From: Mycolicibacterium austroafricanum
GTDB taxonomy: Bacteria; Actinomycetota; Actinomycetes; Mycobacteriales; Mycobacteriaceae
Reading direction: 5' to 3'
DNA length: 64,000 nt
Assembly (NCBI RefSeq): GCF_000612725.1
Contig: NZ_HG964460.1
Span: 32,719 to 96,718, forward strand
Position numbers and translations under genes: made by a program. Of the stretch, positions 27,919 through 35,883 are shown piece by piece (positions within the stretch are counted from its first letter, which is position 1; the number at the start of each line of letters is the position of its first letter). The notes under the pieces were generated by a model, which did not search any database, was not told where the DNA came from, and saw nothing but the letters and a program-made list of their open reading frames with translations.

Positions 27919-28860
27919 ATGCTGGCTACCGTGGCCAAGACACCGCGCATACATCTGCCTACCGCCTCTGCCCGGATCGGAATCCTCACACTGGAGCGGG
28001 CACGGATCGCCGTCGAAGGCGGGACCGTCGTCGCGCACACCGGTGATGTGGTGTTGGCACTGCCGACGCACACTCTCACCGCGCTGTTTCTTGGGCCGGG
28101 CACGACCCTGACCCACCGCGCAGCAGCGGATCTCGCCGATGCCGGCGTCACCGTGGTGTGGACCGGCTCCGGTGCGGTCCGTGCCTACAGCACAGTGACG
28201 CCGCTTGCGGTGCGCGCCCAGTTGCTCCATCGGCAGGTCAGTGCGTGGGCCGACCGCCAGCAGCGACTGACGGTGGCCCGGAGGCTGTATGCCCTGCGGT
28301 TTCCCGATGATGCCGCGGCGCAGCTGCTCACGATGGAGGAGTTGCGGTCCGCCGAAGGGCGCCGGGTCCGCGACCGGTACCGCGACGCCGCCGCCGAGCA
28401 CGGCCTTACGTGGGTGCGCCGCGACACCGACTGGGACCGCAGTGACGATTTGAACCGTGCCATCACCACGGCGTATCAGGCGCTGTACGGGGCGGCGCTG
28501 GCCGCGATCCAGGCACTAGGCCTGCACCCGGGTCTCGGGTTCATCCACACCGGAAATGCGCATGCGTTCAGCTACGACATCGCCGACCTGCACAAAACAG
28601 AGCTGGGCCTGGACACCGCCGTCGCGGCGTACCTGAACACGGCTCCAGGCGGTGTGGAGCGCGCCACCCGGCGTGCGATGAACCACGCGATGGCCCAGAA
28701 CCACACCGTGGCGGCGATGATCGGCGCACTGCACAGGCTGTTTGCCGGGGAGGATGCCGATGTCTTTAACCTCACCGTCGACGATCTGGAGTTGTTCGAC
28801 CTGCGCGGCAACGTGCCTGCGAACACCAACTACGCCGACACCGTGGACGTCCCATTCTGA
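27919..28860 (+). CDS. cas1: Cas1e, adaptation integrase
   Basis: The 313-residue product integrates new spacers with Cas2. Metal-binding residues of the type I-E family are in place: Glu in SAEGRRVRDRY, His in GFIHTGNAHAF, and Asp in SYDIADLH. ATG 27919 gives the usual N-terminal length; a GTG at 27889 would add ten residues. It is separated from the Cascade genes by array 1, an unusual gene order for type I-E. Its stop lies next to cas2. Confidence 0.92.
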   Translation: MLATVAKTPRIHLPTASARIGILTLERARIAVEGGTVVAHTGDVVLALPTHTLTALFLGPGTTLTHRAAADLADAGVTVVWTGSGAVRAYSTVTPLAVRAQLLHRQVSAWADRQQRLTVARRLYALRFPDDAAAQLLTMEELRSAEGRRVRDRYRDAAAEHGLTWVRRDTDWDRSDDLNRAITTAYQALYGAALAAIQALGLHPGLGFIHTGNAHAFSYDIADLHKTELGLDTAVAAYLNTAPGGVERATRRAMNHAMAQNHTVAAMIGALHRLFAGEDADVFNLTVDDLELFDLRGNVPANTNYADTVDVPF

Positions 28861-28892
28861 TCACCATCTGCTGCGGAGGAAATTCGCAGCTG

Positions 28893-29141
28893 ATGCACTC
28901 GCTGCGGCGCACGCTCACGCAGATCGGCACAGGTGTGTTCGTTGGTGACGTCAACCGTCGCGTGTTGGAGCACCTGACTGCGACCGCCGAAGCGGCTGTT
29001 TCTCGAGATGGCGGATGGGCGACGATCGTGTCGCCCTCGCACGCCCCACAGGGATTCGACATTGTCACTTACGGTCGCGATCCGCTAGTCGAGATGGACG
29101 GTATCCGACTCGCGGTGCTCAGGAGTATCACAGAAGACTAG
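28893..29141 (+). CDS. cas2: Cas2e, possibly truncated or with non-standard start
   Basis: The frame matches the Cas2e family: GTGVFVGDVNRRVLEHLTAT and GFDIVTYGRDPLVEMDGIRL. From ATG 28893 (GGAGGA 12 nt upstream) it has 82 residues and lacks the first beta strand. Open sequence before this ATG encodes LITICCGGNSQL, which fits that strand, but the only starts available there are ATT 28854 or CTG 28857 over the cas1 stop. So either a rare start is used or the protein is N-terminally short. Its stop TAG lies within the 4-base target of the IS1380-type element. Confidence 0.8.
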   Translation: MHSLRRTLTQIGTGVFVGDVNRRVLEHLTATAEAAVSRDGGWATIVSPSHAPQGFDIVTYGRDPLVEMDGIRLAVLRSITED

Positions 29142-30837
29142 CCCGGATTTTTCGTGGTTTGTTGCTGGTGAGGGTGTGTAGATAAGCGAAAGTGCCTGTC
29201 CTGCAAGGAATAATCGGACTTGTCTAAGGTTCGGATCGTTCCAGCGGAAAGGCACCTCGCAGGTGAAGAATATCGCGACCACATCACGGGTGAAAGTGTC
29301 CGCCGACGGCCATGGCGTCGTGTCGCATGCCGGGATGGCCATGCTGCGCGAACTCGCCGACTGGACCGGGCTATCGACGCAGGTGACCGCCGCGTTGGCC
29401 GACACCTACCGCGGCCCGTGGGTGTATGCGCCCGGGGAGGTGTTCGCCGACCTGGCGGCCGCGGTCGCCGACGGCGCCGATTGCATCGACGCCGTCGGCC
29501 AGTTGTGCGGGGATCGTGAGCACGCCTTCGGCGCGAAAGCCTCCACCACCACGATGTGGCGACTGGTCGATGAGCGCATCGACGCCGCCCACCTACCCGC
29601 AGTGCGAGCAGCGCGCGCCGCGGCGCGCGCGGCGGCCTGGGCCGCCGGAGCCGCACCCACCGGCGATGACTGGCTGCACATCGACATCGATGCCACCCTG
29701 GTCATCGATCACTCCGACAACAAGCACGGCGCGGCCCCGACCTGGAAGAAAACGTTCGGCCTGCACCCGCTGCTGGCGTTTCTGGACCGCCCCGAGATCG
29801 CCGGCGGGGAAGCTCTGGCCGGGCTGCTGCGCACCGGTAACGCCGGCTCCAACACCGCCAGTGATCACATCATCGTCCTGGCCCAGGCACTGGCCGCCCT
29901 TGCGCCGGTGTGTCGGCCCGACCCCGCCACTCCCGACAACCCTGAAGCACCCAAGGTGTTGGTGCGCTGCGACACCGCCGGAGCCACCCACAAGTTCGCC
30001 GACGCCTGCCGCGAACAGGGGGTGGGGTTCTCCTTCGGCTACCCCGTCGATGCCCGCGTGCAGGACGCGGTGGACACCCTCAACCTCGGCCAATGCTGGT
30101 ACCCGGCGATCGACACCGACGGTGGTATCCGTGACGGCGCCTGGATCGCTGAGGCCACCGACCTGGTCAACCTGGACTCCTGGCCACCGGGCACCCGACT
30201 GATCCTGCGCAAAGAACGCCCCCACCCCGGCGCCCAATTGCGGTTCACCGACGCCGACGGGATGCGGGTCACCGCCTTCATCACCGACACACCACCCGGT
30301 GTCGTGGCCGGCCAAGTCGCCGGCCTGGAACTGCGCCACCGCCAGCACGCCCGCGTCGAAGACCGCATCCGCGAACTCAAAGCCACCGGCCTGCGTAACC
30401 TGCCGTGCCACTCGTTCTGGGCCAACGCCGCCTGGCTGGAAATCGTCCTTGCCGCCGCCGACCTGGTCACCTGGACACGACTGATCGGCTTCCGCACCGA
30501 GACCGGCCTGGCCCGCGCCGAAATCACCACCTTCCGCTACCGGGTCCTGCACGTGGCGGCCCGCATCACCCGCAGCGCCCGACAACTACGGCTACGCATC
30601 GATGCCACCTGGCGATGGGCGCACGCGATCGCCACCGCCTGGCAGACCATCCGCACCGCCTTCAGATAGAACTCCGGCCCACCCGACCCACCGACCACGA
30701 AAGACCAGGCCTTCGGGAAAGCCCGCCCCACCCGGCGACACGGGACGATCAACCACTCCACTACGCCGAAACCGCCACCCCGCAACACAATTCAGCAGCC
30801 GAACCGCACCCACATCAACTTCGATGCAAAATCCGGG
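29142..30837. mobile_element. IS1380-family insertion sequence
   Basis: The 1696-bp element has inverted ends starting CCCGGATTTT on both sides and is flanked by CTAG duplications (29138-29141 and 30838-30841). It holds a single transposase gene. It separates cas2 from array 2, and the sequence right of it resembles a CRISPR leader. Both ends are intact, so it may be mobile. Confidence 0.9.
29263..30669 (+). CDS. IS1380-family transposase
   Basis: This 468-residue DDE transposase includes DWLHIDIDATLVIDHSDNKH (first Asp region), VLVRCDTAGATHKF (second Asp region) and ARVEDRIRELKATGLRNLPC (Glu region), in the order typical of the IS1380 family. The start is GTG 29263 after GGAAAGG. It fills most of the element. 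Confidence 0.92.
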   Translation: MKNIATTSRVKVSADGHGVVSHAGMAMLRELADWTGLSTQVTAALADTYRGPWVYAPGEVFADLAAAVADGADCIDAVGQLCGDREHAFGAKASTTTMWRLVDERIDAAHLPAVRAARAAARAAAWAAGAAPTGDDWLHIDIDATLVIDHSDNKHGAAPTWKKTFGLHPLLAFLDRPEIAGGEALAGLLRTGNAGSNTASDHIIVLAQALAALAPVCRPDPATPDNPEAPKVLVRCDTAGATHKFADACREQGVGFSFGYPVDARVQDAVDTLNLGQCWYPAIDTDGGIRDGAWIAEATDLVNLDSWPPGTRLILRKERPHPGAQLRFTDADGMRVTAFITDTPPGVVAGQVAGLELRHRQHARVEDRIRELKATGLRNLPCHSFWANAAWLEIVLAAADLVTWTRLIGFRTETGLARAEITTFRYRVLHVAARITRSARQLRLRIDATWRWAHAIATAWQTIRTAFR

Positions 30838-30881
30838 CTAGGCAACAAAACGATAACGTCTATTGTGAAGCTGCAGAACAT
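30838..30881 (+). promoter_or_regulatory. array 2 leader remnant
   Basis: About 44 bases separate the IS1380 element from the first array 2 repeat. GGCAACAAAACGATAACG matches the leader block in front of array 1 at most positions. The rest of the leader may have been displaced by the insertion. Confidence 0.55.
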
Positions 30882-31627
30882 GTTTCGGATTCCTCCGGTG
30901 GGCAGGGATTGATCCCACAGCAGTTCCTCTACCACCTCGGGTCGGCGTTGCCCCGCGTAGGCGGGGATTGATCCTGACCGACGGCGCGACGGCTTTGGCT
31001 GCTGCCGTTTCCCCCGCGTAGGCGGGGATTGATCCTTCCCAGCGCGTGTCGACCGCGTGGAGGGTGTGTTTCCCCGCGCAGGCGGGGATTGATCTGTCGA
31101 GACTCCTAGTACGGTCCCGATTTCCAGGTTTCTCCCGCGTAGGCGGGGATTGATCCTGACCCGCGAGCACTTCATCACTGACGAGGTTGTTTCCCCCGCG
31201 TAGGCGGGGATTGATCCGCGTTGGAAACGTATCTGCACCGGTTGACCGCTATTTCCCCCGCGTAGGCGGGGATTGATCCGTCACCGACGGCGAGCGCTCC
31301 GGCAACAGCAGTTTCCCCCGCGTAGGCGGGGATTGATCCTCGGATTCGGACATTGGACGGGCGGGGCTGAAGTTTCCCCGCGTAAGCGGGGATTGATCTG
31401 CGCGACACCGCGCTGACGCTGAGCCCGACCTGTTTCCCCGCGTAGGCGGGGATTGATCCGCGCCCGGCCTCACCGAGGCGGGTACGCCGATGTTTCCCCG
31501 CGTAGGCGAGGATTGATCCACAGACGGTCGGCACCTGCGGCTGGGAGTCGACTTTCCCCGCGTAAGGCGGGGATTAATCCGGCCTGGTCGCCAAAGCTGA
31601 CACCAGCGGCAGGTTTCCCCGCGTAGG
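30882..31627 (+). CRISPR. CRISPR array 2, left part (13 repeats)
   Basis: Repeats begin at about 30882 (very degenerate), 30947, 31007, 31068, 31128, 31189, 31251, 31311, 31372, 31432, 31492, 31552 and 31613; the last is cut by the IS21-type element after GTAGG. Most are 28 bases with four Cs (GTTTCCCCGCG), some 29 with five. Several carry point changes. The handle ATTGATCC gives the same rightward direction as array 1. Confidence 0.95.
31280..31310 (+). repeat. spacer duplicated in array 2, copy 1
   Basis: This 31-base spacer, beginning GTCACCGACGGCGAGCGC, is identical to the one at 35094-35124 in the right part of array 2. Confidence 0.9.
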
Positions 31628-31693
31628 TGTCAATGGCCAAGTGGAAGTCCCCGCTGGTGGCCGGATAAAAGTCCCCACCCCGTGTGGTGATTT

Positions 31694-32500
31694 CTAGTTT
31701 TGTGGGGCGGCCTCCTTGCGGTGGTGGGCGTCTTTCATCCGGTAGGAGTCGCCGTCGGTGATGACGACGGTGGCGTGGTGCAGGAGCCGGTCGAGGATGC
31801 TGACCGCTGTGGTGTGCTCGGGCAGGAATCGGCCCCATTCTTGGAATGGCCAGTGTGATCCGATGGCCAGGGATCGGCGTTCGTAGGCGCCGGCGACGAG
31901 CCGGAATAATAGTTGCGTGGCGGTGTCATCGAGTGGTGCGAAGCCCAGTTCGTCGAGGATGATCAGATCGACCCGCAGCAGGGATTCGATGATCTTGCCG
32001 ACAGTGTTATCGGCCAGGCCGCGGTAGAGGGTTTCCACAAGATCGGCGGCGGTGAAGTAGCGGACCTTGTGCCCGGCGTGGATGGCGGCGACGCCCAGCC
32101 CGATCAGGGTGTGCGACTTGCCTGTGCCGGCGGGTCCGATGATGGCCAGGTTCTGTTGTGTGCGAACCCATTCCAGACTGGATAGGTAGTCGAACACCTT
32201 CGGCTGGATCGAAGAGTCGGCCACGTCGAACGACTCGAGTGTCTTGGTCACTGGGAAGCCGGCGGCCTTGAGCCGGTTGACGACGTTGGAGGCATCCCGG
32301 GCCGCGAGTTCGGTCTCGACCAGGGTCCGCAGCACCTCCTCGGGGGTCCAGCGCTGGGTCTTCGCGGTGATCAGCACTTCGGGTGCGGTGCGGCGGATCG
32401 CGGCCAGCTTGAGTCGGCGCAATCCTGCGTCGAGATCGGCCGAAAGCGGCGGAACTGACAGCGGTGCAACGGTTTTAGCGGCTTTAGATGCAGCGGTCAC
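31694..32500 (-). CDS. istB: IstB-like transposition ATPase
   Basis: This 268-residue AAA+ protein has Walker A GPAGTGKS and Walker B LIILDELGF, as in IS21 helper proteins. The GTG start overlaps the istA stop (GTGA), so translation is coupled. No frameshift was seen. Confidence 0.95.
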   Translation of the reverse strand: MTAASKAAKTVAPLSVPPLSADLDAGLRRLKLAAIRRTAPEVLITAKTQRWTPEEVLRTLVETELAARDASNVVNRLKAAGFPVTKTLESFDVADSSIQPKVFDYLSSLEWVRTQQNLAIIGPAGTGKSHTLIGLGVAAIHAGHKVRYFTAADLVETLYRGLADNTVGKIIESLLRVDLIILDELGFAPLDDTATQLLFRLVAGAYERRSLAIGSHWPFQEWGRFLPEHTTAVSILDRLLHHATVVITDGDSYRMKDAHHRKEAAPQN

Positions 32501-34056
32501 GATGTGACCCCACCGTCGGCAGCGGGTGTGACCGTATAGGCATCCAAGGACCGCGTCGGGGCGATCGGGAGGTCCAGGATCAACGCGTCACCGGCGGGGC
32601 GGGGTTGCGGTGTTCCCGCGCCGGCAGCCAGGATAGAGCGCACGTCAGCGGCACGGAACCGCCGAAATGCCACCGCCCGGCGCAACGCCGCGGTCAAGGC
32701 GTCGGTGCCGTGCGCGGCACCCAACCCGAGCAGGACCTCCAACTCAGAGCCCAGTCGGGTGTTGCCGATCGCTGCCGCCCCGACCAAGAACGCCTCGGCA
32801 TCCGCGCCCAGAGCGCAGAACTGCTGCTCAGTCGTTGTCCGAGGTCGCGGCCCCCGATGCGGTGCTGGTCGTGGCCCGTCGTAGTGCGCGTCCAGGATCG
32901 AGGCACTGCCCGGCGCGGTGAGTTCGTGCTCGGCCACGACTGTCCCGGTGGCGGGTTCGACCAGGCAGACCGCGCCGTGATCGAGCACCACCGCCACGCT
33001 GGACCCGATCAGCCGGGTCGGCACCGAGTAGCGGGCCGAGGCATACCGGATACATGACAGTCGGTCGACCTTGCGCAGCACCGAGGGTGCCCCGATCCGC
33101 AACCGCAGTGACGGTAGCGGTTGCAGCAGTTCACGTTCAACGATCAGACGCTCGACGGGAATGGCGCAGATCTCCGAATGCAGCGCGTCGTTGACCTCGG
33201 CGCACCACGCCCTGGCCGCCGTGTTGGCGGCCCGCAGATCGACACCGCGGCCCGCGATGGCGGCCTCGGTTAACAACGGGACGGCCAGGTCACGTTGGGC
33301 GTAACCGCACAAGTTCTCCACGATCCCCTTCGATTCGGGATCCGATGCGTGGCAGAAGTCCGGTGCGAACCCGTAATGGCCGGCCAGTCGCACATATTCG
33401 GCGGTCGGGATCGCCACGTTGGCGACCACCCCGCCCTTGAGGCATGCCATCCGATCTGCCAGGACCCGGGCCGGCACGCCGCCGATCGCGTTGAACGTTT
33501 CAGCGATCAACGCCAACGTGGTGGAGGCTTTCTGGTCGGTGGCGAACGCGACGAACCGCCACCGCGAGAACGCCAGCACCGCGCAGAACAGGAACAATCC
33601 CGGCGCGGCCTGGGCCCAGTCGATGACCAGGTACTCACCCGGTGACCACACCGCCGGGCGTCGACCCCGATGATGCTCATTGCGCCACAACACTTTCGCC
33701 TCGGCGACCAGTCGGCGGAAGTTGCGGGCAGACCCCTCGTATCCGGCGGCCCGGGCAATCGGCAGCATCCGCTTGGCCGACATCCGACCCTGGGACTTCG
33801 CGACACGTTCGGCGACCAGATCGGTCACCGCGTCGTAGTTGTGGGCTCGCTGCGCCCGTGGCGGTGCGTTATCGCCGGCTTCGAACTTCCTCACGATCCG
33901 TTTGACGGTCTTGGGGGTGGTGTGGCAGAGGTCGGCAGCACCTCGGTACGACCCGACTTGTTGGTAGGCGGAAATGATGTCCATGCGGTCCTTCGCAGAC
34001 TTCAATGGAACTCCCCGGTGGTGGTGGCGTTTGGTTGGCACCTTCACCGTCACCAT
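32497..34056 (-). CDS. istA: IS21-family transposase IstA
   Basis: This 519-residue DDE transposase has an N-terminal HTH (YRGAADLCHTTPKTVKRIV), a catalytic core beginning YLVIDWAQA, then VLADRMACLKGG, and a glutamate in DPESKGIVENLCGYAQRD. The C-terminal domain is complete, so the element may be active. Confidence 0.95.
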   Translation of the reverse strand: MVTVKVPTKRHHHRGVPLKSAKDRMDIISAYQQVGSYRGAADLCHTTPKTVKRIVRKFEAGDNAPPRAQRAHNYDAVTDLVAERVAKSQGRMSAKRMLPIARAAGYEGSARNFRRLVAEAKVLWRNEHHRGRRPAVWSPGEYLVIDWAQAAPGLFLFCAVLAFSRWRFVAFATDQKASTTLALIAETFNAIGGVPARVLADRMACLKGGVVANVAIPTAEYVRLAGHYGFAPDFCHASDPESKGIVENLCGYAQRDLAVPLLTEAAIAGRGVDLRAANTAARAWCAEVNDALHSEICAIPVERLIVERELLQPLPSLRLRIGAPSVLRKVDRLSCIRYASARYSVPTRLIGSSVAVVLDHGAVCLVEPATGTVVAEHELTAPGSASILDAHYDGPRPAPHRGPRPRTTTEQQFCALGADAEAFLVGAAAIGNTRLGSELEVLLGLGAAHGTDALTAALRRAVAFRRFRAADVRSILAAGAGTPQPRPAGDALILDLPIAPTRSLDAYTVTPAADGGVTS

Positions 34057-34169
34057 CGGGGCCCACAGTTCCTGATCGACACGACGAACACGGGGTGGGG
34101 ACTTTTATCTGGCCACCAGCGGGGACCTCTACTTGGCCACCAGCGGGTACTTTTTCATGGCCACGGACA

Positions 34170-35275
34170 GTAGGCGGGGATTGATCCGAAACCGTCCTCA
34201 CCAACGCCTACCAAGGCCAGTTTCCCCGCGTAGGCGGGGATTGATCCGTTCCGCAAATGGCTGCGGAGCGCGGCGCGTCCGTTTCCCCGCGTAGGCGGGG
34301 ATTGATCCAACAGCGCGCAGCACTTCTCAGCGGTCCACGAGTTTCCCCGCGTAGGTGGGGATTGATCCGACTCCCTCGAACTGCCGCCGAAGGTCTCCGG
34401 GATTCCCCGGTAGGCGGGGATTGATCCGTCCCGGGCCCACCCACACCCGGCCTCCCGCCGTTTCCCCGCGTATGCGGGGATTGATCCCAGCAACCGCGAC
34501 GGGCCAAGCAGCACGCCGAGGTTTCCCCGCGTAGGCGGGGATTGATCCCAGCGTCTGCCCGCACCGCAGCAGTTCGGCAGGTTTCCCCGCGTAGGCGGGG
34601 ATTGATCCAGCGCTGTGATTTACGTGGATGCCCCGCTGCCGTTTCTCCCGCGTAGGCGGGGATTGATCCTCTGCGAGATCCTTCACCGCGAGCGCGCCCA
34701 GGTTTCCCGCATCGGCGGGGATTGATCCGTGGCCGCTGCCGCCGCGCGTCTCGAAGCAGGGTTTCCCCGCGTAGGCGGGGATTGATCCGGAGCGGGTGAT
34801 TGCTGTGCACGTGACGACGTTGTTTCCCCCGCGTCGGCGGGGATTGATCCCGCGACCGTTCCGGCCCCGCCGCTGGCGCGATGTTTCCCCGCGTAGGCGG
34901 GGATTGATCCACCGCGTTACCGGTGCACCGCCGGACGAGATCGTTTCCCCCGCGTAGGCGGGGATTGATCCCAGCGGCTACGGCGGCTGAAATCGCAGGT
35001 ACCAGTTTCCCCGCGTAGGTGGGGATTGATCCTGAAAGAAGAGGGAGAACCGCCGGGCTCGCGCGTTTCCCCCGCGTAGGCGGGGATTGATCCGTCACCG
35101 ACGGCGAGCGCTCCGGCAACAGCAGTTTCCCCCGCGTAAGGCGGGGATTGATCCAGCTTCGCCAACAAGTCGTCGCGCACCGACGCGGTTTCCCCGCGTA
35201 GGCGGGGGTTGATCTGACTGGTTCGGAGATGTGGTCATGTCGCTGTTGTTTCCCCGCGTAGGCGGGGATCTATCT
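34170..35275 (+). CRISPR. CRISPR array 2, right part (about 18 repeats after the split one)
   Basis: After the second half of the split repeat (34170-34187), repeats begin at 34220, 34281, 34341, 34401, 34460, 34521, 34581, 34641, 34702, 34761, 34822, 34883, 34943, 35005, 35065, 35125, 35188 and 35248. Variants are frequent (for example GATTCCCCGG at 34401, CATCGG at 34702), and the final copy ends GGGGATCTATCT. A further fragment (CCCCTCGCGGGGATCGATC) lies at 35293-35311. This is the leader-distal, older end. Confidence 0.95.
35094..35124 (+). repeat. spacer duplicated in array 2, copy 2
   Basis: Identical to the spacer at 31280-31310; the upstream repeat is also identical for at least 28 bases. 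Confidence 0.9.
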
Positions 35276-35351
35276 CAGGCCGAGTGTGCCTCCCCTCGCG
35301 GGGATCGATCTATCGGCAACGCCGCGGTCCCGAATGGTCCTGAGCAGCCAC

Positions 35352-35361
35352 TGTCACGTCC
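35352..35361 (+). promoter_or_regulatory. TGTCACGTCC decamer, copy 4
   Basis: Exact copy, between the end of array 2 and the next plus-strand gene. Confidence 0.4.
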
Positions 35362-35469
35362 CTGACAACTTTGTGCTTCCGCTGTTGTCGGCGTGTCGGT
35401 CCGCGCGGGTAGGTGCGCGGGACCGGCGGCTGATGGACTCACCGCGCCCGGCCTACCCGAGGAGAAGCG

Positions 35470-35790
35470 ATGTCTGTCACCACGTCACGAGCAGCTGCGC
35501 AGGCGGCGATGTTTCTGGAGGGCCGCAGTGCCGATGATCTCGGTTGGCCCGACCGCGACTGTGTGGCACGGCAGTTCGCCGCGGCGGTGCTGACCGGTCT
35601 CGGTCCCGAGCAGTGGGGCGCCGATCCGGTCACGTGGTGCATTGAGGTGCTGGAGCCGGCCATCGAGCGCCGCATTCCCGGTCCCCACGACGATCTACGT
35701 GCGTTGGGCTGGCCGCACACTCCGACAGTCGCGGCCAACCTCGTGCAGTGGCTCGTCGACGACGGAATCCTGGCCGAAAACGACGGATGA
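35470..35790 (+). CDS. hypothetical protein upstream of the RIIA-like gene
   Basis: This 106-residue, mainly helical protein starts MSVTTSRAAAQAAMFLEGRS, with GAGGAG upstream of the ATG. It contains several tryptophans and acidic patches. No family is recognised. It lies between array 2 and the RIIAB-like operon. Confidence 0.65.
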   Translation: MSVTTSRAAAQAAMFLEGRSADDLGWPDRDCVARQFAAAVLTGLGPEQWGADPVTWCIEVLEPAIERRIPGPHDDLRALGWPHTPTVAANLVQWLVDDGILAENDG

Positions 35791-35837
35791 GCAGCGCCGT
35801 TGGATGAGTGTTCGCACTTGTCGGTGCTCGCATGTAT

Positions 35838-35852
35838 TCTCTAAAACAGAGA
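35838..35852 (+). promoter_or_regulatory. TCTCT-dyad operator upstream of RIIAB-like operon
   Basis: TCTCTAAAACAGAGA, identical to the copy before the helicase gene. It lies about 31 bases before the RIIA-like start. Confidence 0.7.
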
Positions 35853-35883
35853 ACGACCCACACCCTAAACAGGAGTTTTGACG

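Larger units (their letters stand above)
31628..34169. mobile_element. IS21-family insertion sequence in a CRISPR repeat
   Basis: The 2542-bp element starts TGTCAATGGCCAAG and ends with the complement of TGTCCGTGGCCATG. Its ends share the sub-repeat CCGCTGGTGGCC (once on the left, twice on the right). Direct repeats GTAGG flank it (31623-31627 and 34170-34174). It carries istA and istB in the minus direction. Removing it with one GTAGG copy restores a standard CRISPR repeat. Confidence 0.95.

Noticed and set aside
26647..35275. Self-targeting spacers
   Set aside because: Reading the array 1 spacers against the window by eye showed no long match, but a proper search was not possible, so no claim is made.
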